Positions 31,193 through 40,277 of a DNA stretch of 64,000 bases are shown here, in pieces (position 1 is the stretch's first letter; each line of letters starts with the position of its first letter). The notes under the pieces are model-generated. The model worked only from the letters and a program-made list of their open reading frames with translations, did no database searches and was not told the origin of the DNA. A program made the translations under genes and the position numbers. The DNA comes from Treponema sp. JC4 (GTDB taxonomy: Bacteria; Spirochaetota; Spirochaetia; Treponematales; Treponemataceae). The stretch covers positions 34,433 through 98,432 of the forward strand of contig NZ_AJGU01000006.1 in the NCBI RefSeq assembly GCF_000260795.1. The letters run 5' to 3'.

Positions 31193-31978
31193 ATGACCCA
31201 CGAACTAAAAGCAAAATTACGGGAGCTGGCTCAGAAATATGAAACAGCCTCTTTTCTTGAGGCTGATCCCAGCCAGTTTATCCGCTGGTACAAAAGACCA
31301 GAGGATATTGAGCCTGCCTGCTTTATTGCGGCTATGCTTTCTTTTGGCAGTCGCACGCAGTTTATTCCAAAAATCCGCTGGATTTTTGAACTTGCTGATA
31401 AGTCCGGCGGAATGGAAAAATGGCTAAAATCCCGTGATTTTGAAATAAATTTTAACGAAAATTCGCCGAATTTTGCAAAAAAAGGCGAAAAACTGCCTAA
31501 ATTCTACAGATTTTATTCATTTTTTGACATGAATCTGCTTTTTTCCGAAATGGCAGAAATTCTTGAAAAAGCCCCTGCTTTTGGAGAATTTTTCCGTCAA
31601 AAATACGAAAATCTTCCGGATTCTCAGAAATCTCCGGGTATTCTTTCCGACCTTATTTCACAAGCCTTTCCAAAATCAAAAATTGTTCCTAAAGGAAAAA
31701 CTTCTGCAAACAAACGGATTCATATGTTTTTGCGCTGGATGTGCCGTCAGAATTCGCCGGTGGACATCGGACTCTGGCCCTGGTATCCGGCTGAGAAGCT
31801 TTTAATTCCACTGGATGTTCACGTTATGCAGGAAGGAGTAAAACTTGGTCTCCTTCCTGAAAATGCACATGCAGACAGAAAAACAGCCCTTGCCCTTACT
31901 AAGCAAATGGAAGAGGCCTTTCCTGCTGATCCTTCGCGGGCAGATTTTGCTCTTTTTGGACTTGGTGTTGATGCCTAG
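31193..31978 (+). CDS. TIGR02757/DUF2400 family protein
   Basis: The 261-residue protein has the family features: DPSQFIRWYKRPEDIEPACFIAAMLSFGSRTQFIPKI near the N terminus, a FYRFY motif, a KRIHMFLRWMCRQNSPVDIGLWPW segment and LDVHVMQEGVKLGL. The fold resembles helix-hairpin-helix DNA glycosylases (the late D of DFALFGLGVD). No function has been assigned to the family as far as I know. It is cotranscribed with purD. Confidence 0.85.
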   Translation: MTHELKAKLRELAQKYETASFLEADPSQFIRWYKRPEDIEPACFIAAMLSFGSRTQFIPKIRWIFELADKSGGMEKWLKSRDFEINFNENSPNFAKKGEKLPKFYRFYSFFDMNLLFSEMAEILEKAPAFGEFFRQKYENLPDSQKSPGILSDLISQAFPKSKIVPKGKTSANKRIHMFLRWMCRQNSPVDIGLWPWYPAEKLLIPLDVHVMQEGVKLGLLPENAHADRKTALALTKQMEEAFPADPSRADFALFGLGVDA

Positions 31979-31990
31979 GCGGGGGCTAAG

Positions 31991-33484
31991 TTATATTTTA
32001 GAAATCAATTTTTCTGGGGTAAGGTCGTAGCCTTCTCCGTCTGAAAATCTTGCACTAGCAGCTGCATGAGAGTAAACGGCAGTTATTGCAGCATCGAGGC
32101 TTGTGTAACCCTGGGCGAGCAGTCCCGCCACCATCCCGGCAAGGACGTCTCCACTGCCAGCTTTTGCCAGGCTTTGACAGCCCCTGTCACAAATATAAGT
32201 CTTCCCCTCCTGCGCAATAAAGGTATTTGCGCTTTTCATAATAAGGGTTAGCGCCGGGAGCCGCTCTGTAATTTTCTTCCCGATTTCAATTCTATTTTCT
32301 GCAATCTGAGCTACAGTCTGCGCATCTTCGTCCGGGAAAAGTTTTTCGTAAAGAGCCTTTAATTCCTTTGGATGCGGTGTAAGAAGAATTTTTGCATTGT
32401 TAACGGCATTCAGTTTTTCCAGCAGTTCTGCCACTCCCTGGTAACTGAATAAATCTGCATCAAGAACGCAGGCAGGATTTTTTGTAGTGGTAAACCAGGC
32501 TGTAAAAGCCGAAAGAGCATTTTCTATCTGCTGACTGTCTCTTCCAAGTCCGCTTCCAATCAGTACACAGGTCGTGTTTGCCGGAATTTCATCGCTTATC
32601 ATAAGCTCAGGGCTTATTTTAAATTGTGAAAGATTTGAATTTTCTGCCTTTACAAGACTTACAAGTCCGCTTCCAAAATTAAGGGCTGCTGTAGCCGCAA
32701 GAATCCCCGCTCCGGATTTTTCTCCTGCAAAAACTCCTGTGTGCCCAAAACTTCCCTTGTGAGAGGCTTTATTTTTTCTGAGGGGGAGTTTAATATCCTT
32801 TTCTTCAATTAAAAAGATTTCTGGCGAGCCGCAGCTTTCGAATTTTTCGCGGGCAATACCAAGGTCGGCGACAATAATTTTTCCGCATACTGCCTTTGCT
32901 GCATCCGAAAAAAGGATACTTTTTAAACAGCCCATTGTAATTGTAGTGTCCGCTATAAAGCGCAGGCCCGTTGGAATATCACAGGCAATTTTATAAGCGG
33001 GCAGTTCATTTATCTTATTAATAAGGTTCGCTACAGGCTCCCGAAGTTCTCCCTTAAATCCTGTTCCTAAAATGCAGTCTACAATTATGTCAAAAGAAGA
33101 AAGTTTTTCGTCTGGGGGAAGGATTTCTAAAATCTGAACGCCCGCAGCTTCTGCCATTTTTCGCTGTCTTATTGCTTCCTCTGTTTTTGGCTGGCTGAGC
33201 GCAAGAATGCTGCATTCAATTTCCCTTTTTCCGCAAAGACGGCGGGCAAGAGCATAGCCGTCGCCGCCATTGTTTCCGCTTCCGCAAAGAATAAAGACTT
33301 TGAAGGGGCGGGCGTTAACTGCACTGCCACCTTGGGTAACTGCACCGCCACTTGGGTAAACCGCCTTCATCACAGCAGTTTCCATTGCCGCCGCCGCGTT
33401 TTCCATCATCAAAAAAGGCGGAAAGAGAAATCGTTCCTTTGCAAGTTTCTCAAGAGCCTGCGAATCAACAAAAACAGGTTTCAT
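31991..33484 (-). CDS. nnr: Bifunctional NAD(P)H-hydrate epimerase / ADP-dependent NAD(P)H-hydrate dehydratase
   Basis: The N-terminal half (about 1-215) is the YjeF epimerase (MMENAAAAMETAV, LCGSGNNGGDGYALARRL, DCILGTGFKGELREP). The C-terminal half (about 225-497) is the ribokinase-fold dehydratase (KGSFGHTGVFAGEKSGAGI, LLTPHPKELKAL, AGSGDVLAGMVAGLLAQG). Together they repair hydrated NAD(P)H. The gene starts on the stop base of the small signal-peptide gene upstream. Confidence 0.95.
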   Translation of the reverse strand: MKPVFVDSQALEKLAKERFLFPPFLMMENAAAAMETAVMKAVYPSGGAVTQGGSAVNARPFKVFILCGSGNNGGDGYALARRLCGKREIECSILALSQPKTEEAIRQRKMAEAAGVQILEILPPDEKLSSFDIIVDCILGTGFKGELREPVANLINKINELPAYKIACDIPTGLRFIADTTITMGCLKSILFSDAAKAVCGKIIVADLGIAREKFESCGSPEIFLIEEKDIKLPLRKNKASHKGSFGHTGVFAGEKSGAGILAATAALNFGSGLVSLVKAENSNLSQFKISPELMISDEIPANTTCVLIGSGLGRDSQQIENALSAFTAWFTTTKNPACVLDADLFSYQGVAELLEKLNAVNNAKILLTPHPKELKALYEKLFPDEDAQTVAQIAENRIEIGKKITERLPALTLIMKSANTFIAQEGKTYICDRGCQSLAKAGSGDVLAGMVAGLLAQGYTSLDAAITAVYSHAAASARFSDGEGYDLTPEKLISKI

Positions 33485-33792
33485 TATATATCCTGTGTTT
33501 TTTTCTCAACCTTCTTTTTTGTCTTTTTAGACTTTTCTTTTATATCATCTTTTGCGCTTTCAGCAGAATCTTTTATTTCTTCTGCAGCGTCTTTTGTATC
33601 ATTACCGATTTTCTTTCCCAAATCTCTGAAAAAGTTTCCGGTTTCTTTCAGAGCCTTTTTGCCCTGTTCGCCGACATCTTTCCATTCATCTTTGCTTGTC
33701 TGTTCAGTTTTACTGCTTTCCTTGTCTTTTGCTTTTGCACTCACAAGGCTAAGGCAGCTTGCAATCATCATAAGAGCCAGAATTTTTTTCAT
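33484..33792 (-). CDS. Small secreted lysine/glutamate-rich amphipathic protein
   Basis: The 102-residue protein has a cleavable-looking signal peptide (KKILALMMIASCLSLVSAKA) and then low-complexity K/E/D/S-rich helix with 11-residue-like periodicity (KDAAEEIKDSAESAKDDIKEKSKKTKKKVEKK), similar in style to LEA or apolipoprotein helices. I recognise no family. It abuts the thioesterase upstream (shared base 33792) and nnr downstream (shared base 33484), so all three are one operon. Confidence 0.7.
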   Translation of the reverse strand: MKKILALMMIASCLSLVSAKAKDKESSKTEQTSKDEWKDVGEQGKKALKETGNFFRDLGKKIGNDTKDAAEEIKDSAESAKDDIKEKSKKTKKKVEKKTQDI

Positions 33793-34517
33793 TATTTTCC
33801 TCCAAGTTCTATCATGGTTTTAAGCGAACCGTCGCTTCCGTAAATAAACACAGTATGAGCCTGCCCGTTACCAGCATATTTAACGCAGATTTTTTCACCT
33901 TCTTTAACGGCGCTCTTATAAGTTATGCGGATTTTATTAAAATTATGAGCGCGGTAAACTTCCTCCGGCAAGGCTTCCATAGCGTAATCAACGTATATCA
34001 GATTGTGAACGTGATGATTAAAATCGATATCGTTTCTGCGCGGAGTCAACTCAAGTTCGCGGCTGAAAGATTCCGGCACTTCAATTTTTGGAAGCTTAGA
34101 ATCGGCAAAAACTGATTTTTTCTCCGGCTCGTATTTTGCAAGAAGCTCGTCTGTCACCTTGCTTGGTCTGTTAGCCTTTAAGTCAAAATGAATCCAGCGG
34201 GTCGTTCCCTTTCCGCAAAGTTCTCCGTTGCAGAAAAGTTCAAAGTCTCGCGAAGTGCTGAACATTGAGGTTGCGCCCTGACTCCAGGTTACCGCCTTTA
34301 TCTTGTCGCCGTATTTTGGAAAATGCTCGATTTCAACGTACCAGTCGGTCAAAATCCAGGCAGTGCCGTCCGAACTTCCCTTCAAAATCTGGTCGCCTGC
34401 CGCATCCGAATGATGGTTTCCCGAGTTTTCCAGAATCTTCAAAATTGCTTCAATTTTCAGCTCGCCGTTATCGTAAAAATCTTCCAGTAAGGGCTCGTAA
34501 TTTAACTCTACAAACAT
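33792..34517 (-). CDS. Acyl-ACP thioesterase
   Basis: From MFVELNYEPLLEDFY the 241-residue protein is a double hot-dog thioesterase of the FatA/FatB type: WILTDWYVEIEHFPKYGDKIKAVTWSQG, TRWIHFDL, and TPRRNDIDFNHHVHNLIYVDYAMEALPEEV with the catalytic N-x-H region. It releases fatty acids from acyl-ACP for membrane lipid remodelling. The longer frame (to 34661) runs into uppP and is rejected. Confidence 0.9.
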   Translation of the reverse strand: MFVELNYEPLLEDFYDNGELKIEAILKILENSGNHHSDAAGDQILKGSSDGTAWILTDWYVEIEHFPKYGDKIKAVTWSQGATSMFSTSRDFELFCNGELCGKGTTRWIHFDLKANRPSKVTDELLAKYEPEKKSVFADSKLPKIEVPESFSRELELTPRRNDIDFNHHVHNLIYVDYAMEALPEEVYRAHNFNKIRITYKSAVKEGEKICVKYAGNGQAHTVFIYGSDGSLKTMIELGGK

Positions 34518-34528
34518 GAGGGACCCCC

Positions 34529-35392
34529 CTATTTTAAGAACATTATTCCCAGAATTCCAAGCGGAATAAGGTATGCCGCAAACCAGTGAAGCTTTCCCTT
34601 GCGGATAACCTTCATAAGGAAGGTGAGCGAAATGTAGCCTGTAGCAAAAGCTGCGGCACAACCTGCAATTACTGGGGCGGCGCCAATGCTGCTGCTAACT
34701 TCGCCCAAGTCTTTAAGTTCGAGAAGGAAGGCGCCAAGAATTGCTGGAATTGAAATGATAAAAGAAAAATCTCCGGCGGCTTTTGCGTCTACTCCGCTGT
34801 AGAGGGCACCTGCGATTGTAGAGCCGCTGCGGCTGATTCCTGGTAAAGTTCCAAAGCCCTGCATAATTCCAATTATAATTGACTGAAAGAAAGAAATACC
34901 TTCTGCCGGTACTGTTCCTTCTTTCTGGAGTTTTGCTTCGTTCTGCTTTCTTTTGAGGTTACTTACAATCAGTAAAACTGCTGTTACTAGGAAGCCTGCA
35001 CAGGTTGATTTAATAGAAAGTTCAGGCATTTTTTTACTTGTAAGGATTCCTATTGCTGCGGTAATAATTGTTGCAACTATTACGGCGATGATTGTACGCC
35101 GCCCTGCCTTGTCAGTTCCGGCAAGCAAATCTTCCGGTTTTAAGCTGGATTCCGGCTGTGCGCGGCGTGCAATCCATCTTCCTAAAACACAGAAAAGACG
35201 GGCAATTTTGCGCCAGAAGTAAAGACAAACGGCAAAAAGAGTTGCCAGATGAAGGAAAACATCGAACAAAAGTGGAACGTCGTCCAGCTTAAAAAGATTC
35301 TGAGCTACGGCAAGGTGGCCCGAAGATGAAATCGGAAGAAATTCTGCAATTCCCTGTAAGATTCCGAGTAAAATTCCCTGAAAAACTGTCAT
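34529..35392 (-). CDS. uppP: Undecaprenyl-diphosphate phosphatase
   Basis: The 287-residue multi-pass membrane protein contains both UppP signatures: QGIAEFLPISSSGHLAVAQ and QGFGTLPGISRSGSTIAGAL, whose Glu, Ser and Arg residues form the active site. It recycles the lipid carrier for peptidoglycan synthesis. It starts the uppP-thioesterase-small protein-nnr run on the minus strand. Confidence 0.96.
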   Translation of the reverse strand: MTVFQGILLGILQGIAEFLPISSSGHLAVAQNLFKLDDVPLLFDVFLHLATLFAVCLYFWRKIARLFCVLGRWIARRAQPESSLKPEDLLAGTDKAGRRTIIAVIVATIITAAIGILTSKKMPELSIKSTCAGFLVTAVLLIVSNLKRKQNEAKLQKEGTVPAEGISFFQSIIIGIMQGFGTLPGISRSGSTIAGALYSGVDAKAAGDFSFIISIPAILGAFLLELKDLGEVSSSIGAAPVIAGCAAAFATGYISLTFLMKVIRKGKLHWFAAYLIPLGILGIMFLK

Positions 35393-35414
35393 TTTTAATT
35401 CCTTTTTTTATGAT

Positions 35415-35633
35415 TTACATTTCAGAAACGTGCATAGATTCTACGTCCTGCACTCTGATGTGATGGTGTCCTAAGTCTAGAAAGTCGCCCCATTCTTCTG
35501 GCATAAAGCAGCCGTGTTCGTAGCAGCCGCCGTCTTTGCGGCAGTGGATGCAGGGGTTTTTACTGTAATGGCCCAGCTTCTCAACGTCTAAAGTTTCTGA
35601 TGAGCCGTTTTTGTACTTAATTGTTAGTTTCAT
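35415..35633 (-). CDS. Small Cys-rich hypothetical protein
   Basis: From MKLTIKYKNGSSETLD this 72-residue protein has a beta-rich start, then NPCIHCRKDGGCYEHGCFM, a cluster of four Cys that could bind zinc or iron, and a GHHHIRV segment. No family recognised. A TTG at 35660 would start inside a repeated hairpin, so the ATG at 35633 is preferred. It lies between lgt and uppP on the same strand. Confidence 0.6.
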   Translation of the reverse strand: MKLTIKYKNGSSETLDVEKLGHYSKNPCIHCRKDGGCYEHGCFMPEEWGDFLDLGHHHIRVQDVESMHVSEM

Positions 35634-35655
35634 AAGCGTCTCTTCCCCAGAAAAA

Positions 35656-35740
35656 AACAAGCGGGTCCCAGCGACGGCGTAAATCAGGGTACCACCCCCT
35701 CACGGGTTCCCCCCTAATTTCCGCCTGCGTCCCACTTGTT
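35656..35740. repeat. Bidirectional hairpin, 'GGGTCCCAGCGA' family, overlapping the lgt 3' end
   Basis: The stem AACAAG/CTTGTT, followed by T runs on both sides, encloses GCGGGTCCCAGCGAC and GCGTCCCAC, shared with the hairpin at 13403. The last codons of lgt (NKWDAGGN and its TAG stop) lie within it. Confidence 0.75.
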
Positions 35741-36706
35741 TTTTTTCTTGTAAATTATACTTAAAATTATCATCGTAACCACCGAACCGGCTATCATCAT
35801 AAAGCATAAAATCTGTCCGGTGGAGAAGTTTAAGAGCGAAGTATTGGTGTATAGCGGGGCGGTGGCGTCTTTGGCGATGCGGTAGCCGATGTCAGCATCG
35901 GGTTCGCGGAAGTATTCGATGAAAAAGCGGAAGAAGCCGTAGCCGCAGGCGTAGGAAAGTCCCAGCTGGCCGTCAAACTTTTTGTGCTTTCTCATAAACC
36001 ACAAGATTGACCAGAGAATTACGCCCTCAAACAAAGCTTCGTAAAGCTGGCTTGGGTGGCGGGGAAGGTTTACAAGATTTTTTCCTGCAATTTCCATTCC
36101 GATTTTTTCTGCAAAGGCCTGAACCCAGGCTTTGGAAGTTGAAAATTTTTCTGCGGCCGGGAAAACCATTCCCCATGGGGCTGTCGTAATGCGGCCGTAA
36201 AGTTCTCCGTTCAAAAAGTTTCCTAAGCGGCCGAAAGTGTATCCAAGTGGAATTGCAACGCACATTGCATCGCACCATTTCCAGAAAGGCTTTTTGTGAA
36301 CGCGGCACCAGACAATCATTCCGATTAAACCGCCGATAAAACCACCGTGGTAAGACATACCGGCAAGACCTGTAAAGTTTCCAGCGGCATCAAAAGGCCA
36401 GAAAATCAGCCAGGGTTTTTTCCAGTAGAGTCCTGTTGTGTCGTAAATTAAAGTTGAAAAAATGCGGGCACCGGCAAGAAGAAAAACGATTCCGGTGGCA
36501 ATAAAGCTGAAAACATCGTCCTCGTTTGCTTTTTCTGTGCTGCTGTCCAGAGCACCTTCCTTAAATAATTTTGTAAGCACCCAGTAAGCGGTTCCGAAGG
36601 CAAAAACGTACATCAGACCGTACCAGCGCAGGAGTCCTAAAAATTTAATTCCAGGAAAAATCTGCGGATGAATCCAGGAAGGGTAGTTTATGTATAAAAA
36701 ATTCAT
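35714..36706 (-). CDS. lgt: Prolipoprotein diacylglyceryl transferase
   Basis: The 330-residue polytopic membrane protein has the Lgt signature GRLGNFLNGELYGRITTAPWGMVFP, the HGGFIGGLIG motif, and PRHPSQLYEALFEGV with the essential His. It transfers diacylglycerol from phosphatidylglycerol to the lipobox Cys of prolipoproteins, relevant to the several lipoproteins here. Its C-terminal KKKNKWDAGGN is encoded inside a repeated hairpin. It follows the MinD-like gene by 1 bp. Confidence 0.96.
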   Translation of the reverse strand: MNFLYINYPSWIHPQIFPGIKFLGLLRWYGLMYVFAFGTAYWVLTKLFKEGALDSSTEKANEDDVFSFIATGIVFLLAGARIFSTLIYDTTGLYWKKPWLIFWPFDAAGNFTGLAGMSYHGGFIGGLIGMIVWCRVHKKPFWKWCDAMCVAIPLGYTFGRLGNFLNGELYGRITTAPWGMVFPAAEKFSTSKAWVQAFAEKIGMEIAGKNLVNLPRHPSQLYEALFEGVILWSILWFMRKHKKFDGQLGLSYACGYGFFRFFIEYFREPDADIGYRIAKDATAPLYTNTSLLNFSTGQILCFMMIAGSVVTMIILSIIYKKKNKWDAGGN

Positions 36707-36707
36707 A

Positions 36708-37853
36708 TTAAATCTTAAATCCTTGTCCGGCTGCCTTAATCAGTTTTGATTTCAAAAGCTGATTTTCCTTGCGCACCTGTGTAAGTTCGTAGTTCAATGT
36801 CTTTACCATTTCGGCCAGTTCACTGATGGAAAGTGTTCCACCGGCAACAAGATCTTCAATACCTGCAAGCTTAATATTGTAATCTTCGTTTGCTTCTTCA
36901 TCTGCATTCTGGAAGTTGTCACTTGCGCCTTCAAGATTAAAGGCAGCATCAAAAGCGCGTGGCGGAGTTGCAATCACCTTGTCTGCAATGCGGTAAACTG
37001 CCTGACCCAGCACCGACTGAGGTTTGTAAACAACAACCGGAAGCTGGCTTGCAAGTGCCTTATCCTGCAGCATATCGCGGTACATAAGTCCAAGGTATTC
37101 AATTTCAAGACCAAGATACTGGTTGCAGGATTTTTTAATTCTCTGTGCGCGTTCAGCATCCTTAGGATCTTCAATCATGTTCATTACAAGGCGGGGACGG
37201 AACTGCTCCATGCGGGCTTTAAAAAGGGCTGTAGCTGCGGGATCCTGAATTTCAAGTTCCTTTACAAGCTGAGGAATGTAAAGCTTCTGCATGGATTTTG
37301 CATTTTTCTTAAGTCCGTCAATATAGGCGCGGCCTGGAGTTCCCCGTTTAAAAGTTGTGTATAAAAGGCGGAAGGTTGCATTTTTCAAAAAGAGGTAGCC
37401 GTTCAAGGTTGCTGTTACGGCTGGGGCAGAAACAATAATTCCCTGTGGAGAAAGCAGGAACATATCAAGAATAAACTGATGGGTTCCGGCACCAAGGTCA
37501 AGGATAACGTAGTCTGTGTTGATGTTTTTCAGGTTGCGGATAAGTTTTACTTTCTGAACGTGTTTGAGCGAAGTCAAATCCGGAATCTGACTGTCACCGG
37601 CAATAAAACTTACGTTGTCATAATCTGTAGGCTGGATGATGTCTTTAAAATCAATTTTATCAGTAAACCAGGAACCAAGACTTGCAACACCCGGATGCTG
37701 TCCGATTACAAGATGAAGATTTGAAGCTCCCAAATCCAGATCAACTAAAACAACTTTTTTTCCCTGCTGACCCAGGGCAATTGCAAGATTGGCAGAAAGA
37801 AGACTTTTTCCAACTCCTCCCTTTCCACTTGCTATTGGAATTATCTGTGCCAT
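36708..37853 (-). CDS. MinD/ParA-like P-loop ATPase
   Basis: The 381-residue protein has the deviant Walker A ASGKGGVGKSLLSANLA, the A' region VVLVDLDLGASNLHLVIG, DYVILDLGAG and a C-terminal extension (about 290-381) ending in a coiled coil (LAEMVKTLNYELTQVRKENQLLKSKL). It resembles MinD/FlhG-type positioning ATPases of spirochaetes. No MinC, MinE or FlhF is adjacent, so the cargo is unknown. lgt follows at once. Confidence 0.85.
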   Translation of the reverse strand: MAQIIPIASGKGGVGKSLLSANLAIALGQQGKKVVLVDLDLGASNLHLVIGQHPGVASLGSWFTDKIDFKDIIQPTDYDNVSFIAGDSQIPDLTSLKHVQKVKLIRNLKNINTDYVILDLGAGTHQFILDMFLLSPQGIIVSAPAVTATLNGYLFLKNATFRLLYTTFKRGTPGRAYIDGLKKNAKSMQKLYIPQLVKELEIQDPAATALFKARMEQFRPRLVMNMIEDPKDAERAQRIKKSCNQYLGLEIEYLGLMYRDMLQDKALASQLPVVVYKPQSVLGQAVYRIADKVIATPPRAFDAAFNLEGASDNFQNADEEANEDYNIKLAGIEDLVAGGTLSISELAEMVKTLNYELTQVRKENQLLKSKLIKAAGQGFKI

Positions 37854-37926
37854 AAATAAATTATATCACATAAATGGCAAGTTTTATATGGAAAATTTAC
37901 TCTTTGTGCCGTAAAATAGAAACGTT

Positions 37927-39399
37927 ATGAAAAAAACGTTTAAAAATATTTCGCGGGCCGCATTGACTTTTGTGGTTCTTACCTTTGCATCTCAGTGCTT
38001 TGCTCAGTCTTCAATAGAATCTGATACAAAAATTTCCAGTTTCCAATATATGAAAAAACTTAATTCAGTTTTTGACTTTGTTCAGCTGAATTATGTTGAT
38101 GATTTAGACGCAAAACTTCTTTATGAAGGCGCCCTCAAGGGAATGCTGGAAGCAATTGGTGATCCATATACCCTTTATCTAGATTCTGATTACATGCGTG
38201 ATCTTGGTGATACAACTAACGGTTCTTTTGGCGGTGTTGGTCTTACAATTTCAAAACCGACCGAAAACAAGCCAGATAAACCTGCCTACGTAGAAGTTTC
38301 ATCACCAATCGAAGATTCCCCTGGAGCAAAAGCCGGTATCCAGTCTGGAGACTATATTATTGCAATTGAAGGAAAACCTACTCCGGAAATGAGCATGAGC
38401 GAAGTTTTGTCTAACCTTCGCGGTGAAGTTGGAAGTCCTGTAAATGTTACAATCCTTCGTGGTGCCAACATGAAGTTTGATATCAAGCTGGTTCGTGCCC
38501 TGATTGAAGTTCCAACCGTAAAAGACGGCATGATTGAAGGAACAAAAATCGGTTATATGCGCCTTATTCAGTTTACTCCGGAAACTCCAAAGCGGGTTCA
38601 GGAAGCAATCGACGGATTTAAGGCCGCTGGTTACAAGAGCCTGATTATTGACCTTCGTGATAATCCTGGTGGACTTATTACAAGTGCCGTTGATATTGGT
38701 GATAAATTCATTGATGCAGGTCCGATTGTTTCTACAAAAAGCCGCCTGATTCTGGAAAATCATCAGTTTACGGCAAATAAAGATAAGACTGTCGTAACAA
38801 AAATGCCGATTGTTGTTCTTATTAATCACGGTTCGGCAAGTGCGTCAGAAATTCTTTCGGGTGCGCTTAAAGATAATCATCTGGCTTACCTTGTAGGCGA
38901 GAGAACTTACGGAAAGGGCTCTGTTCAGCAGGTGGTTCCGCTTGGCGAGCAGAACGGAATTAAGCTTACAATTGCCCGCTACTACACTCCGAGCGACACA
39001 AATATTGATAAAATTGGTATTCCGCCTGATCTGGAAGTTAAAAATATGGAAACTTTCACAAAAGAGCAGGAAGAGCTTTACGTTAAGATGATTGAAAGCG
39101 AAGTGATTTCAAAAATGGTTGAGGCAAATCCAAACATGAAGGAAATTGATATTGCCGCTGCCGCAGAACGCATCGCTATTGATTATCCTTTTGATTTGCG
39201 TCTTCTCCGCCGCCTTTTGAGGGTTCAGCTTCAGCGTCATCAGCCGACTCCGCTTTATGATATGGACTACGATTTGCAGCTGAAAGCCGCAATTAAAGTT
39301 TTACAGGAAGAAAAGTTCTCTGACCTGGTAAAAAAGACTAAAACTTTGAAGCAGCTTCAGGACGAGGCGACACAAAAAGAAACTGTGGCTGTAAAATAA
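37927..39399 (+). CDS. S41 family C-terminal processing peptidase
   Basis: The 490-residue protein has a signal peptide (ALTFVVLTFASQCFAQS), the CTP N-terminal helical domain, a PDZ domain at about 95-180 (GLTISKP...GAKAGIQSGDYIIAIEG), and the S41 core with the serine in GSASASEILSGALKDN and the lysine in ERTYGKGSVQQVVPL. It degrades or trims periplasmic proteins from their C termini. rsmE follows by 22 bp. Confidence 0.95.
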   Translation: MKKTFKNISRAALTFVVLTFASQCFAQSSIESDTKISSFQYMKKLNSVFDFVQLNYVDDLDAKLLYEGALKGMLEAIGDPYTLYLDSDYMRDLGDTTNGSFGGVGLTISKPTENKPDKPAYVEVSSPIEDSPGAKAGIQSGDYIIAIEGKPTPEMSMSEVLSNLRGEVGSPVNVTILRGANMKFDIKLVRALIEVPTVKDGMIEGTKIGYMRLIQFTPETPKRVQEAIDGFKAAGYKSLIIDLRDNPGGLITSAVDIGDKFIDAGPIVSTKSRLILENHQFTANKDKTVVTKMPIVVLINHGSASASEILSGALKDNHLAYLVGERTYGKGSVQQVVPLGEQNGIKLTIARYYTPSDTNIDKIGIPPDLEVKNMETFTKEQEELYVKMIESEVISKMVEANPNMKEIDIAAAAERIAIDYPFDLRLLRRLLRVQLQRHQPTPLYDMDYDLQLKAAIKVLQEEKFSDLVKKTKTLKQLQDEATQKETVAVK

Positions 39400-39421
39400 G
39401 CGCTTTTCCGCGGAATGCAAA

Positions 39422-40258
39422 ATGCGACAGTTTATCGTAGAAAAAGAAAATATTAAAAACGGCCTCATAGAACTGATTGGAAAAGATTTCCGTTATCTTC
39501 GTCAGGTTTTGCGGGTAAAAAAAGGCGATATGCTGAATGTCCGCCTGGATGACGGCGAGCTCAGGGCAACTACGGTCGCTTTTATTGACGATAAGGCAAA
39601 AAAAATTACCCTGCAGGTTTGCGATGGCGTAACAGGAGATGATAGCGAAGGGGCTTCCCAGACTGCTTCTTCCATTACCCGTGGAACTCAGGCGGGAGAT
39701 ATAAAAAATGCCTTTTCTGACCGGGAATTTGTGCTTTTTCAGTTTATTCCCAAGGCTCAGAGGTTTGAACTTATTGTGCGTCAGGCAACAGAATGCGGTA
39801 TAAGTGTGATAGTGCCTGTAATCGGTGAGTTTTCTGAAAAGAACTGTACAGCTATGTTTTCCGGGGCTAAACGCGAACGCTTTGAACGAATTATAAAGGA
39901 AGCAAGGCAGCAGAGCGGTTCCCCGGTTGCGACTAAAATCCTGGAGCCAATGACACTTGGTGCTGCTGTAGAATGGTGGAATGATTTTTCCGGAACTTCT
40001 GATAAACTTGCAGTGGCACTTTGGGAGCGCACAGAAGGCGAAGTTCCGCTCTTTAAGCTTCTTTCATCAAAAGAAAAAATTACAAAAGTGACAATTGCCG
40101 TTGGAAATGAAGGTGGAATCAGTCCTTCTGAAATAAAGCTATTGAAGGAAAAGGGATTTTTTTCTACCATTCATTTTGAAGGAAATATTTTAAGATGCGA
40201 GACCGCAGCTCTTTATGGAATTGCCGCGGTTCAGAGCGCACTTTTTCAATTAAATTAA
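39422..40258 (+). CDS. rsmE: 16S rRNA (uridine-1498-N3)-methyltransferase
   Basis: The 278-residue RsmE has an N-terminal PUA-like domain (FRYLRQVLRVKKGDMLNVRLDDG) and a SPOUT trefoil-knot domain with IPKAQRFELIVRQATECG, ARQQSG, VGNEGGISPSEI and LRCETAALYGIAAVQ. It methylates U1498 of 16S rRNA. A low-complexity insert lies at about residues 74-98. Confidence 0.95.
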   Translation: MRQFIVEKENIKNGLIELIGKDFRYLRQVLRVKKGDMLNVRLDDGELRATTVAFIDDKAKKITLQVCDGVTGDDSEGASQTASSITRGTQAGDIKNAFSDREFVLFQFIPKAQRFELIVRQATECGISVIVPVIGEFSEKNCTAMFSGAKRERFERIIKEARQQSGSPVATKILEPMTLGAAVEWWNDFSGTSDKLAVALWERTEGEVPLFKLLSSKEKITKVTIAVGNEGGISPSEIKLLKEKGFFSTIHFEGNILRCETAALYGIAAVQSALFQLN

Positions 40259-40277
40259 GAAAAGCAGGGTGGGAAAA

